Below are positions 1 to 7,118 of a stretch of DNA of 16,815 nt, in pieces. A program made the translations under genes and the position numbers. Location: positions 1 through 16,815 of the forward strand of contig URTG01000020.1 of the NCBI GenBank assembly GCA_900550705.1, written 5' to 3'. How positions within the stretch are numbered: the first letter of the stretch is position 1; each line of letters opens with the position of its first letter. Origin of the DNA: an uncultured Eubacteriales bacterium (GTDB lineage: Bacteria; Bacillota; Clostridia; Oscillospirales; Oscillospiraceae). The notes under the pieces were generated by a model that was given only the letters and a program-made list of their open reading frames with translations, made no database searches and was not told the origin of the DNA.

Positions 1-27
1 GACATGCGCGTGGCGAAAAACACTTCT

Positions 28-70
28 CGCCCGGTAAGTGTGCGAGCGCAGCGAGTGCGCGCACCGGGCG
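28..70. repeat. long intergenic hairpin (8-bp outer stem)
   Basis: CGCCCGGT at 28-35 pairs perfectly with ACCGGGCG at 63-70. The enclosed bases 38-62 can form a second, partly wobble-paired stem (GTGTGCG against CGCGCAC). No open frame or T-run is attached. It could be the end of a terminator for a gene left of the window or part of a dispersed intergenic repeat; the sequence alone does not decide. Confidence 0.45.
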
Positions 71-79
71 CAGCCCCCT

Positions 80-106
80 CAACAAAGTGGCTTTGCCACT
101 TTGTTG
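80..106 (-). terminator. hairpin directly after ilvE stop
   Basis: Two 12-base arms (80-91 and 95-106) are perfectly complementary around a 3-base loop. The structure starts three bases after the ilvE stop codon on the minus strand. There is no T-run on either side, so it is a terminator-like or mRNA 3'-end-protecting stem rather than a textbook intrinsic terminator. Confidence 0.5.
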
Positions 107-109
107 ATA

Positions 110-1177
110 TTAGCAGACCTTCACGGTCCAGCCGTGGGTGTCGGGCAGGCGGCCCCACTGGATGCCGGTGAGCTCGTCATACAGGCGCTGGGTGACGGGG
201 CCGATCTTGTTGCTGCTGATGGTGACCTTCTTGTCGCCCTCGGCCAGCTCGCCGATGGGGGAGACGACGGCGGCGGTGCCCGTGCCCCAGGCCTCCTCCA
301 TGGTGCCGTTCTCGGCGGCCTCGAACAGCTCCTCGGCGGAGATGCGGCGCTCCTCTACCTCATAGCCCCAGTCCTTCAGCAGCTGGATGCAGGAGCGGCG
401 GGTGACGCCGGGCAGCACGGAGCCGTTCAGGTCGGGGGTGAGGATCTTGCCGTTGATCTTGAACATGACGTTCATAGCGCCCACCTCCTCGATGTACTTG
501 CGGTGGACACCGTCCAGCCACAGCACCTGGGAGTAGCCGGCCTTCTCCGCCCGGTCGCCGGCGCGGAGGGAGGCGGCGTAGTTGCCGCCGGTCTTGGCCA
601 TGCCGGTGCCGCCCTTGACGGCGCGGACGTCCTCCTGCTCCACATAGATCTTCACGGGAGCCAGGCCCTCGGGATAATAAGCGCCCACGGGGCAGACGAT
701 CACGATGAACTGAACGTGATGAGAGGCGTGTACGCCCAGGGCGGCGTCCAGGCCGATCATAAAGGGACGGATGTACAGAGAGGTGTCCTTCTCGGTGGGG
801 ACCCAGTCCTTCTCCAGCTTCACCAGCTCGGTGATGCCGGCCATAGCCAGCTCGGCGGGGATCTGGGGCAGGCACATACGCTGGGCGGAGTTGTTCATCC
901 GCTGGATGTTGCAGTCGGGGCGGAACAGCTGGATGGTGCCGTCGGCGGTGCGATAGGCCTTCAGGCCCTCGAAAATCTCCTCGGCGTAGTGCAGGACCTT
1001 GGCGGCGGGGTCGATCTGCAGGGGACCATAGGGGACGATGCGGGCATCGTGCCAGCCCTTGCCCTCGTCATAGTCCACGATGAACATGTGGTCGGTCATA
1101 TTCTTGCCAAACACCAGGGTGGAGGAATCCGGCTTTTCCTTCAGATGTGCGGCGTGGGTGATTTTGATCTGTTCCAT
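110..1177 (-). CDS. ilvE: branched-chain amino acid aminotransferase
   Basis: Class IV (fold type IV) PLP aminotransferase of 355 aa, which moves the amino group between glutamate and the 2-oxo acids of Leu, Ile and Val: the last step of their synthesis and the first of their breakdown, in the cytosol. The PLP lysine is K195 in AKTGGNYA, matching the K-x-GGNY motif of the larger (BCAT, mammalian-like) subfamily. E231 in the EVGAMN motif would contact the PLP ring nitrogen. Length is normal for this subfamily. The frame stays open further upstream, but the ATG at 1175-1177 is chosen because AAGGAGG (1187-1193) sits nine bases before it. The gene stands alone, divergent from gdpP, with its own promoter at 1313-1341 and a leader of about 130 nt in which I see no T-box. 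Function is confident; which of the three amino acids dominates cannot be read from sequence. Confidence 0.95.
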   Translation of the reverse strand: MEQIKITHAAHLKEKPDSSTLVFGKNMTDHMFIVDYDEGKGWHDARIVPYGPLQIDPAAKVLHYAEEIFEGLKAYRTADGTIQLFRPDCNIQRMNNSAQRMCLPQIPAELAMAGITELVKLEKDWVPTEKDTSLYIRPFMIGLDAALGVHASHHVQFIVIVCPVGAYYPEGLAPVKIYVEQEDVRAVKGGTGMAKTGGNYAASLRAGDRAEKAGYSQVLWLDGVHRKYIEEVGAMNVMFKINGKILTPDLNGSVLPGVTRRSCIQLLKDWGYEVEERRISAEELFEAAENGTMEEAWGTGTAAVVSPIGELAEGDKKVTISSNKIGPVTQRLYDELTGIQWGRLPDTHGWTVKVC

Positions 1178-1312
1178 AATAAGTTTCCTCCTTATTCCTG
1201 GGTAAGCGGCCCGGGCCGCCTGCCCCGTTGAGCGGGACACCCGATCTTGTCTCGGTGGCCGTTCCGCTCGCGCTGCGTCGGGGCGGTGTGCTGTCTCCGG
1301 CTCTTTCCCCTG

Positions 1313-1341
1313 ATTATAGCAGTCTTTCCCCAGCGGTGCAA
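1313..1341 (-). promoter_or_regulatory. sigma-A promoter for ilvE
   Basis: On the minus strand, TTGCAC (1336-1341) and a perfect TATAAT (1313-1318) are 17 bases apart. TG precedes the -10 by one base, giving an extended -10 (TGCTATAAT) that would compensate for the weak -35. Transcription would start near 1306, leaving a leader of about 130 nt containing the GC-rich palindrome GCGGCCCGGGCCGC near the ribosome binding site. Confidence 0.7.
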
Positions 1342-1406
1342 CGGGTTTTTGCTGTTTTTTCCCGCTGTTCTTCCAGGGCGGACAGCCTTTTCCCCGCCGT
1401 TGCCTC

Positions 1407-1435
1407 TTGTGTTCCCTGGGGGAATCTGATATAAT
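1407..1435 (+). promoter_or_regulatory. sigma-A promoter for gdpP
   Basis: TTGTGT (1407-1412) and TATAAT (1430-1435) are separated by 17 bases, again with an extended -10 (TGATATAAT). It lies about 65 bases upstream of the gdpP start and is divergent from the ilvE promoter, with about 65 bp between the two -35 boxes. The rest of 1178-1501 holds leader sequence and no gene that I can support. Confidence 0.7.
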
Positions 1436-1501
1436 TGCTGTTACTGGCCTGGGCCTGTTTCTCGCTCCGGCCTGATTGTATCAGAAAGGGGGCGCTCCCT
1501 T

Positions 1502-3484
1502 TTGAACCGCAAGCTCGCCCAACTGTTTCAGCCCAGTGTGCGGCTGTATTTTCTGTGTCTCGTTTTATTCTCCCTGCTGTCCGCCCTGTACTCCGTCCCC
1601 ATGGCCCTCCTCCAGCTGGTCATCGTGGCCGCCCTGTTCCTCTACCACCAGGAGAACAGCCGCCGCCGCCGGAAGGAGATCTCCAAATATCTGGACAGCG
1701 TCACCGGCACGGTGGACTCCGCCACCAAGGACACCATGATCAACTCCCCCCTGCCCATGATTCTGTTCCGGCCGGAGAGCGACGACATCATCTGGACCAA
1801 CGACCGCTTCCTCAAGCTCACCGGACAGCGGGAGCACCTGTTCGACGCCAAGCTGTCCACCCTCATCCCGGAGTTCGACTCCCGCTGGCTGATGGAGGGC
1901 AAAAACGAGTGCCCCGGCGAGGTGGAATACGGCGGACGGCGCTTTCTGGTCTTCGGCCACCTGGTCCGCACCGGGGGCCGCAGCGGCGGCTTTCTGGCCA
2001 CCACCTATTGGGTGGACGTGACCGAGCTGTGTCTCATCCGGGAGCGCTACCGGGCCTCCCGCCCCGTGGCCGCCGTGCTGCTCATCGACAACTACGAGGA
2101 CCTGATGAAAAACCTGACGGACAACGAGCGCTCCGCCCTGCTGGCGGAGATCGACGCCCGGCTGGACGCCTGGGTGGCCAACAGCGGCGGTCTGCTCCGC
2201 CGCTACCAGAGGGAGCGCTACCTGTTCCTGTTTGAGGAGCAGTATCTGGCCCAGTTCATCCAGCAGAAGTTCGACATTCTGGATACCGTCCACCAGGTGG
2301 TCAACCCCAGCGGCATCAACGCCTCCCTGTCCATCGGCATCGGCCAGGACGGCGACACCTTTGCCGAGCTGCTCAGCTTCGCCAACCTGTCCATCGACAT
2401 GGCCCTCTCCCGGGGGGGCGACCAGGCCGTCATCCGCAACAAGTTCACCTTTGAATTCTACGGGGGCCGTTCCAAGGAGACGGAAAAGCGCACCAAGGTC
2501 AAGAGCCGGGTCATGGCAAACGCCCTGTCCGCCCTGATCTCCGACTCCTCCCAGGTGTTCCTCATGGGCCACAAGTCCCCGGACAACGACTGCATCGGCG
2601 CCGCCGCCGGTGTGTGCGCCCTGTGCCGCAAGAGCGGTGTGCCCGTCCACATCATCCGCGACCCGGGCACCCCCCCCGCCCAGGAGCTGGTGGACAAGCT
2701 GTCCGCCCTGCCGGAATATCAGGACTGCTTTCTGCTCACCCAGGACGCCCTGCTTCTGGCCGACAGCCGCTCTCTGGCCGTCGTTGTAGACACCAACCGC
2801 CCGGAGCAGGTCCAGGCGGAGGAGCTGCTGCAATCCTGCAACCGGGTGGCGGTGATCGACCACCACCGCCGGGCCGCCACCTACATCGAGGGGGCCGCGC
2901 TGAACTACCATGAGCCCTACGCCTCCTCCGCCTCGGAGCTGGTCACCGAGCTGCTGCAATATCTCATGGAGCCAAATCAGCTCCTCCGCACCGAGGCCGA
3001 GGCCCTGCTGGCCGGCATCGTGCTGGACACCAAGAACTTCACCATGCGGACCGGAGGCCGGACCTTTGAGGCCGCCGCCTTCCTCCGCCGCTCCGGGGCC
3101 GACACCGCCGAGGTCAAAAAGCTCTTTCAGAACGACCTGGCGGGCACCATCGCCAAGTATTCCATCATCCAGAACGCCCGGCTCTACCGGGATCACATCG
3201 CCGTGGCCGTCACGGACAAGCCCGTGGGCCGGGTCACCGCCGCCCAGGCGGCGGACGAGCTGCTGAACATCATCGGCATCGACACCTCGTTTGTCATCTC
3301 CCCCGAGGGGGACCGGGTAAACATCTCCGGCCGCTCCATGGGCGACACCAATGTGCAGGTCATCCTGGAGCAGCTGGGGGGCGGCGGAAATGCCGCCGCC
3401 GCCGGCGGCCAGGTCTCCGGCAAATCCGTAGAGGAGGTGGCCGCCGATCTGGCCCAGGCCATCGACCGGTATCTGGATCAGTAA
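1502..3484 (+). CDS. gdpP: c-di-AMP phosphodiesterase, GdpP type
   Basis: Membrane-bound enzyme of 660 aa that hydrolyses cyclic di-AMP, the messenger controlling potassium, osmotic and cell-wall homeostasis in Firmicutes. Visible order: two membrane segments (about 14-30 and 33-48), a basic stretch, a PAS-like region (about 75-150), a degenerate GGDEF region (about 170-310, with GGDQ instead of an active GGDEF), then the DHH domain with metal ligands H357, D361, D363, D430, the D453-H454-H455 triad and D509, and a DHHA1 domain with a GGGG motif near the C-terminus. This is the normal GdpP architecture and length. Translation starts at a TTG: AAAGGGGG at 1485-1492 is well placed before it, and the next ATG would cut into the membrane region. 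It is first in the conserved order gdpP-rplI-dnaB, with its own promoter. Other DHH hydrolases lack the membrane/PAS/GGDEF front, so the call is firm. Confidence 0.93.
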   Translation: MNRKLAQLFQPSVRLYFLCLVLFSLLSALYSVPMALLQLVIVAALFLYHQENSRRRRKEISKYLDSVTGTVDSATKDTMINSPLPMILFRPESDDIIWTNDRFLKLTGQREHLFDAKLSTLIPEFDSRWLMEGKNECPGEVEYGGRRFLVFGHLVRTGGRSGGFLATTYWVDVTELCLIRERYRASRPVAAVLLIDNYEDLMKNLTDNERSALLAEIDARLDAWVANSGGLLRRYQRERYLFLFEEQYLAQFIQQKFDILDTVHQVVNPSGINASLSIGIGQDGDTFAELLSFANLSIDMALSRGGDQAVIRNKFTFEFYGGRSKETEKRTKVKSRVMANALSALISDSSQVFLMGHKSPDNDCIGAAAGVCALCRKSGVPVHIIRDPGTPPAQELVDKLSALPEYQDCFLLTQDALLLADSRSLAVVVDTNRPEQVQAEELLQSCNRVAVIDHHRRAATYIEGAALNYHEPYASSASELVTELLQYLMEPNQLLRTEAEALLAGIVLDTKNFTMRTGGRTFEAAAFLRRSGADTAEVKKLFQNDLAGTIAKYSIIQNARLYRDHIAVAVTDKPVGRVTAAQAADELLNIIGIDTSFVISPEGDRVNISGRSMGDTNVQVILEQLGGGGNAAAAGGQVSGKSVEEVAADLAQAIDRYLDQ

Positions 3485-3507
3485 GCACACTCCCAATTTG
3501 AAACAGC

Positions 3508-3536
3508 ATACTCCGCCCCCTGCGGGGGCGGAGTAT
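3508..3536 (+). terminator. 13-bp hairpin between gdpP and rplI, no T-run
   Basis: Arms 3508-3520 and 3524-3536 are perfectly complementary (13 bp, mostly G-C) around the loop TGC. It begins 23 bases after the gdpP stop. The sequence after it is AAGACAAAA, not a T-run, so it may be a partial terminator, a processing or stability stem for the 3' end of gdpP mRNA, or part of an rplI leader. Confidence 0.5.
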
Positions 3537-3560
3537 AAGACAAAATTGCGAGGAATTTTC

Positions 3561-3590
3561 GCAGTCTAACCGACTGCAAGTCATTTTTTA
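3561..3590 (+). promoter_or_regulatory. small stem-loop plus T-run before the rplI ribosome binding site
   Basis: GCAGTC (3561-3566) pairs with GACTGC (3572-3577), followed by a short gap, six Ts and then AGGAGG at 3590-3595. The shape is like a weak attenuator abutting the Shine-Dalgarno site. A regulatory role is only a suggestion. Confidence 0.25.
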
Positions 3591-3602
3591 GGAGGAACCA
3601 TC

Positions 3603-4052
3603 ATGCAAGTTATTCTTCAGCAGGACGTAAAGGGCAAGGGCAAGAAGGGCCAGCTGGTCAACGTTTCCGACGGCTACGCCCGCAACTTCCTTCTGCCCAA
3701 AAAGCTGGCTGTCATCGCCACCGCCGAAAATCTGAACACCATGAAGCTCCAGGAGAAGGCCCGCAAGGCCCAGGAGGCCGCCGAAAAGGCCGAGGCCCAG
3801 GCCCTGGCCAAGCAGCTGGAGACCCTCACCGTGAAGATCGTGGCCAAGGCCGGCGAGGGCGGCCGTCTGTTCGGTGCCGTCACCGCCAAGGAGGTCTCTG
3901 AGGCCCTGGCCGCCCAGCACAAGATCAACATCGCCAAGACCAAGCTGGTGCTGGACGAGCCTATCAAGGCCTGCGGCGGCTACCAGATCAAGGCCAAGCT
4001 GGGCTACGAGATCACCGGCACCGTGAAGGTCATGGTGGCCGAGGAGGGCTAA
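3603..4052 (+). CDS. rplI: 50S ribosomal protein L9
   Basis: Ribosomal protein bL9, 149 aa, a 23S rRNA-binding protein of the large subunit that helps to keep the reading frame. The N-terminal domain shows the L9 signature (MQVILQQDVKGKGKKGQLVNV, then DGYARNFLLPK at about residues 24-34). It is followed by the long charged connecting helix rich in Ala, Lys and Glu (about 40-75) and the C-terminal domain with AGEGGRLFGAVTAKE (about 81-95). Full length for the family. The ATG is preceded by AGGAGG at 3590-3595. It lies between gdpP and dnaB, the standard Firmicutes neighbourhood, but with a structured 118-nt gap upstream and a structured 262-nt gap downstream, so partial separation of expression from both neighbours is likely. 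Confidence 0.98.
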   Translation: MQVILQQDVKGKGKKGQLVNVSDGYARNFLLPKKLAVIATAENLNTMKLQEKARKAQEAAEKAEAQALAKQLETLTVKIVAKAGEGGRLFGAVTAKEVSEALAAQHKINIAKTKLVLDEPIKACGGYQIKAKLGYEITGTVKVMVAEEG

Positions 4053-4073
4053 CCCCCTATTTTCCGCATTTCC

Positions 4074-4114
4074 CGTCTGTGCGCCCGAGTTCTCCACGCC
4101 CGGTCGCACAGACG
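4074..4114 (+). terminator. 10-bp hairpin after rplI
   Basis: CGTCTGTGCG (4074-4083) pairs perfectly with CGCACAGACG (4105-4114) across a 21-base loop, starting 21 bases after the rplI stop. There is no T-run, so it is terminator-like only. Confidence 0.4.
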
Positions 4115-4116
4115 AA

Positions 4117-4163
4117 CTCAGCTTGTCAAAAACGTGGTTTCGCCCCGTTTTCGCCAAGCTGAG
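4117..4163 (+). repeat. two-tier hairpin in the rplI-dnaB spacer
   Basis: CTCAGCTTG (4117-4125) pairs with CAAGCTGAG (4155-4163). Inside, AAAACG can pair with CGTTTT to make a second tier separated by a small internal loop. It begins two bases after the preceding hairpin ends. No coding frame is present here. It may be an intergenic repeat or a structured mRNA element. Confidence 0.4.
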
Positions 4164-4194
4164 AACATTTTAACCTGGTTAAAATGTTTATAAT
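4164..4194 (+). promoter_or_regulatory. 25-bp palindrome abutting a TATAAT box upstream of dnaB
   Basis: AACATTTTAACC (4164-4175), a central T, and GGTTAAAATGTT (4177-4188) form a perfect 25-bp palindrome, strikingly AT-rich for this genome. TATAAT follows at 4189-4194. A -35 box at the right distance would fall inside the palindrome (CATTTT, weak). This is the layout of a repressor operator overlaid on a promoter for dnaB, but it could also be just an RNA hairpin. I cannot assign it to a known regulator. Confidence 0.35.
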
Positions 4195-4201
4195 TTAAGA
4201 A

Positions 4202-4226
4202 AAAGGGGACCCTGATGGTCCCCTTT
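4202..4226 (+). terminator. 10-bp hairpin with A-run and short T-run (terminator-like)
   Basis: AAAGGGGACC (4202-4211) pairs with GGTCCCCTTT (4217-4226) around a 5-base loop. As preceded it is fronted, going upstream, by more As and followed by only the three Ts of its own arm. It could terminate the rplI transcript weakly in either direction. If transcription starts after 4194, it would instead sit at the 5' end of the dnaB mRNA as a protecting stem. Confidence 0.45.
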
Positions 4227-4314
4227 CAAACTTTCCCTCCTTCCGTGCCCTTTGGCCGGAGCGAGTGTTTTGACAGTCTGCGCTTGTCCAGGCTGTCGAA
4301 AGGAGGTCCCCCCT

Positions 4315-5673
4315 ATGCCCCCCATGGAAGACGACGAGCTGCTGTTGAAGCAGCTGCCCCACTCGGTGGAGGCGGAGCAGGCCGTGCTGGGCTCCATGCT
4401 CATCGACCCCCGGTGTGTGCCCGAGGTCATTGACCAGCTGCGCCCCGACGACTTCTATCTCCGCCAGAACCGGGAAATTTACGAGACCATCTACTCCATG
4501 TTCAACTACTCCCTCACCATCGACCCGGTGACCGTGCTGGAGAACATGAAGCAGAACGGCTATTACGACGAAACTCTGTCCCGGGGCTATGTGCTCCAGC
4601 TCATGGACACCACCCCCACCGCCGCCAATGTGAAGGAATACATCGCCATCATCCGGGACAAGACCCTGCTCCGCCGGGTGGCGGAGGCGGCGGGGGACCT
4701 GACCGCCCTCATCCAGCAGGGCACCGACACGGGCCAGGACATTCTGGAGGCCGCCGAGCAGCGCATCTACGCCATCCGCCAGGGCCGGGCCGCCCGGGGG
4801 CTGACCCCTGTGTCCCAGGTGCTCCTGGACGTGTACGACCGCCTCACCGAGCTGGCCGCCAGCGACAGCGCCATCCCCGGCCTGTCCACCGGCCTGCACG
4901 ACTTAGACCGGGCCATCTCCGGCCTGAACAGGTCCGACCTCATCCTGCTGGCCGCCCGCCCCGGCATGGGCAAGACGTCTATGGCGCTGAACATCCTGCT
5001 GGAGGCGGGCAAAAAGTCCGGCAAAAATGTGGCCTTCTTCTCCCTGGAAATGAGCCGGGAGCAGCTGGCCCTGCGCCTCATCTCCGGCGAGTGCTTTGTG
5101 GACAACAAAAAGCTGGTCACCGGCAAGCTCACCGAGGAGGACTGGGAGAAGGTGGCCATCGCCGCCGACTCGCTGAACCGCTCGAAGATCCTGATCGACG
5201 ACGACTCCTCCGTCACCGTGGCCGACATCCTGGCCAAGTGCCGCCGGGTGGAGGACTTGGGGCTGGTGGTCATTGACTATCTCCAGCTGATGCAGTCCGC
5301 CGGCGGCAAGACCCGGGCGGGGGACAACCGCCAGCAGATCGTGTCTGACATCTCCCGCTCCTTAAAGCTCATGGCCAAGGAGCTGAATGTGCCGGTGCTC
5401 TGCCTGTCGCAGCTGTCCCGCGCCAACGAGTCCCGCACGGACAAGCGGCCCATGCTGTCTGACCTGCGTGAATCGGGCGCCATCGAGCAGGACGCGGACA
5501 TCGTCATGTTCCTCTATCGGGAGGGCTACTATAATAAGGATGCGGACAACCCCAACCTGGCCGAGTGCATCATCGCCAAAAACCGCCACGGCGAGACCCG
5601 GACCGTGGAGCTGCAATGGCTGCCCGAGTTCACCACGTTCAGCGACGTGGAGTGGCAGCACAGCGAGTATTGA
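4315..5673 (+). CDS. dnaB: replicative DNA helicase
   Basis: Hexameric 5'-3' helicase of 452 aa that unwinds DNA at the replication fork (called DnaC in Bacillus). The N-terminal helical domain (about 5-110, beginning PHSVEAEQAVLGSML) interacts with primase. A linker leads to the RecA-like motor: Walker A at about 213-221 (ARPGMGKT, with K220 and T221), a Walker B segment LVVIDYLQLM (D321), and the later SQLSRANE, LRESGAIEQDAD and KNRHGET motifs typical of DnaB. No intein interrupts it. The start is the ATG at 4315, nine bases after GAAAGGAGG (4298-4306); an upstream in-frame start at 4252 would add residues that match nothing in the family. It follows rplI as in most Firmicutes and runs straight into tilS. 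Confidence 0.97.
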   Translation: MPPMEDDELLLKQLPHSVEAEQAVLGSMLIDPRCVPEVIDQLRPDDFYLRQNREIYETIYSMFNYSLTIDPVTVLENMKQNGYYDETLSRGYVLQLMDTTPTAANVKEYIAIIRDKTLLRRVAEAAGDLTALIQQGTDTGQDILEAAEQRIYAIRQGRAARGLTPVSQVLLDVYDRLTELAASDSAIPGLSTGLHDLDRAISGLNRSDLILLAARPGMGKTSMALNILLEAGKKSGKNVAFFSLEMSREQLALRLISGECFVDNKKLVTGKLTEEDWEKVAIAADSLNRSKILIDDDSSVTVADILAKCRRVEDLGLVVIDYLQLMQSAGGKTRAGDNRQQIVSDISRSLKLMAKELNVPVLCLSQLSRANESRTDKRPMLSDLRESGAIEQDADIVMFLYREGYYNKDADNPNLAECIIAKNRHGETRTVELQWLPEFTTFSDVEWQHSEY

Positions 5674-5674
5674 T

Positions 5675-7084
5675 ATGCTGAACGCCATGCACGCCCTCAT
5701 CGCCCGGCTGGACCTTCTGCCCCGGGGCTGTCATGTGCTGTGCGCCGTGTCCGGCGGGGCCGACTCCGTGGCCCTGCTCCACGCCCTGTATCAGCTGCGG
5801 CCCCGGCTGGGCTTTTCCCTCTCCGCCGCCCACTACGACCACCGGCTGCGGGGAGAGGACTCCCGGCGGGACGCCCAGTTCGTGGAACAGTTCGTCCGCC
5901 TGTGCTGCGGCCCCCAGCGGCTGGCGGACGGGCGGGTGCTCCCCGCCGTGCCCCTCTACTCCGGCTCCGGCGACGTGGCCGGGGCGGCCGCCCGGCAGGG
6001 CCGGGGGGTGGAGGAGACCGCCCGGGCCATGCGCTACGCCTTCCTCCGGGCCACCGCCCGGACCGTCGGGGCCGACCGCATCGCCACCGCCCACCACGCC
6101 GACGACAACGCTGAGACCATTCTCTTTCACCTGGCCCGGGGCTCCGGCCTGCGGGGGCTGACAGGCATCGCCCCCCAGGGGGCCGGCCTCATCCGCCCCC
6201 TGCTCACCACCCCCAGGAAGGAGATCGAGTCCTATCTGGCCTACTACGGCCTGCCCCACCGGGAGGATGCCTCCAATCGGGACGACCGCTACGCCCGCAA
6301 CCGCCTGCGCCATCAGGTCACCCCCGTGCTGGACGAGCTGTTCCCCGGCTTCGCCCCCCGGCTGGCGGACACCGCCGCCCGGCTGCGGGCGGACGAGGAC
6401 TGTCTGGCCCAGCTGGGGGCCGACCTGGCCGCCCGGGCCGTGGCCAAGGACGGCGGCTGGTCCATCCCCGCCGCCGCCCTGGCAGAGGCGCCGGAGCCTA
6501 TCGCCCTCCGGGCGGTGCAGCAGCTTCTGGCCCGGCTGCGGGGGGATGGCCGGGACTGCGCCGCCGCCCACTGGGCGGCCCTGCTCCGCCTGTGCCGCAC
6601 CCAGGACCCCTCCGCCCGGCTCTCCCTGCCCCACGGTCTCACCGCCCGGCGGGAGTATGAGGCCCTGCTTCTGCTCCCCGCCAGAGAGGAGGCCCCCCTC
6701 TCCCCCGCCGTCCTCCCCCTGCCCGGGCAGGTGACCTGGGGGGAGTGGACCGTCACCGCCGCCCCGGTCCGCTACCTGGGACAGCCCCAGGGGACGCTGG
6801 ACTTTTACCTCTCCCAGCAGGCCGTTCCGGCCCTCACCCTCCGCCCCCGCCGCACCGGCGACCGGCTGGCCCCGCCGGGCCGCCCCGGAAAATCGCTGAA
6901 GCGGCGGCTCATCGACGAAAAGATCCCCCGGGACCGCCGGGACCGCCTGCCGGTCCTGGACGCCGCCGGGCAGGTGGCCGCCGCAGCCCTTTTGGGGCCG
7001 GATGCCGCCTTTGTCCCCCCGCCGGGCGCAGATGCCTGGCACATCCGCCTGATCCCGCCGGACGGGACGCACCCGTCCGAATGA
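5675..7084 (+). CDS. tilS: tRNA(Ile)-lysidine synthetase
   Basis: Cytosolic enzyme of 469 aa that converts the wobble cytidine of the CAU-anticodon isoleucine tRNA to lysidine with ATP and lysine, so that AUA is read as isoleucine. The N-type PP-loop SGGADS is at residues 26-31, and the second signature HHADDNAET starts at about residue 140. A helical middle region and the C-terminal substrate-binding part (LRPRRTGDRLAPPGR and SLKRRLIDEKIPR) complete a full-length protein. The ATG at 5675 lies one base after the dnaB stop and has no clear Shine-Dalgarno sequence, suggesting translational coupling; a second ATG at 5687 is possible. tilS-hpt-ftsH is a classic Firmicutes order. The codon bias is the most extreme G/C-rich in the window, but nothing suggests decay. 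Confidence 0.95.
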   Translation: MLNAMHALIARLDLLPRGCHVLCAVSGGADSVALLHALYQLRPRLGFSLSAAHYDHRLRGEDSRRDAQFVEQFVRLCCGPQRLADGRVLPAVPLYSGSGDVAGAAARQGRGVEETARAMRYAFLRATARTVGADRIATAHHADDNAETILFHLARGSGLRGLTGIAPQGAGLIRPLLTTPRKEIESYLAYYGLPHREDASNRDDRYARNRLRHQVTPVLDELFPGFAPRLADTAARLRADEDCLAQLGADLAARAVAKDGGWSIPAAALAEAPEPIALRAVQQLLARLRGDGRDCAAAHWAALLRLCRTQDPSARLSLPHGLTARREYEALLLLPAREEAPLSPAVLPLPGQVTWGEWTVTAAPVRYLGQPQGTLDFYLSQQAVPALTLRPRRTGDRLAPPGRPGKSLKRRLIDEKIPRDRRDRLPVLDAAGQVAAAALLGPDAAFVPPPGADAWHIRLIPPDGTHPSE

Positions 7085-7118
7085 CTCCCACACCAACCCA
7101 GGAAAGGAAGCTTTTATC

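Noticed and set aside
1178..1240. N-terminal extension of IlvE
   Set aside because: The extra 21 residues include the ribosome binding site region (AAGGAGG) for the ATG at 1175-1177, and they match nothing in the family.
1178..1310. Possible T-box or leader peptide upstream of ilvE
   Set aside because: The leader lacks the conserved T-box core (AGGGTGGNACCGCG); the nearest match, GGGTGTCCCGC, has no TGGN element. No short frame rich in Ile, Leu or Val codons is visible.
1228..1502. Small plus-strand frames in the ilvE-gdpP intergenic region and an early frame overlapping gdpP
   Set aside because: They cover both promoters, lack ribosome binding sites and show no recognisable protein. The overlapping frame at 1435-2235 is a shifted shadow of gdpP.
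1565..3496. Very long open frames antisense to gdpP, ftsH (7555-9474), glgB/glgC (10961-13454) and glgA (14598-16190)
   Set aside because: They mirror genes with strong G/C third positions, which removes stop codons from the opposite strand. They are Gly/Val/Leu/His/Gln-rich, lack family motifs and have no ribosome binding sites.
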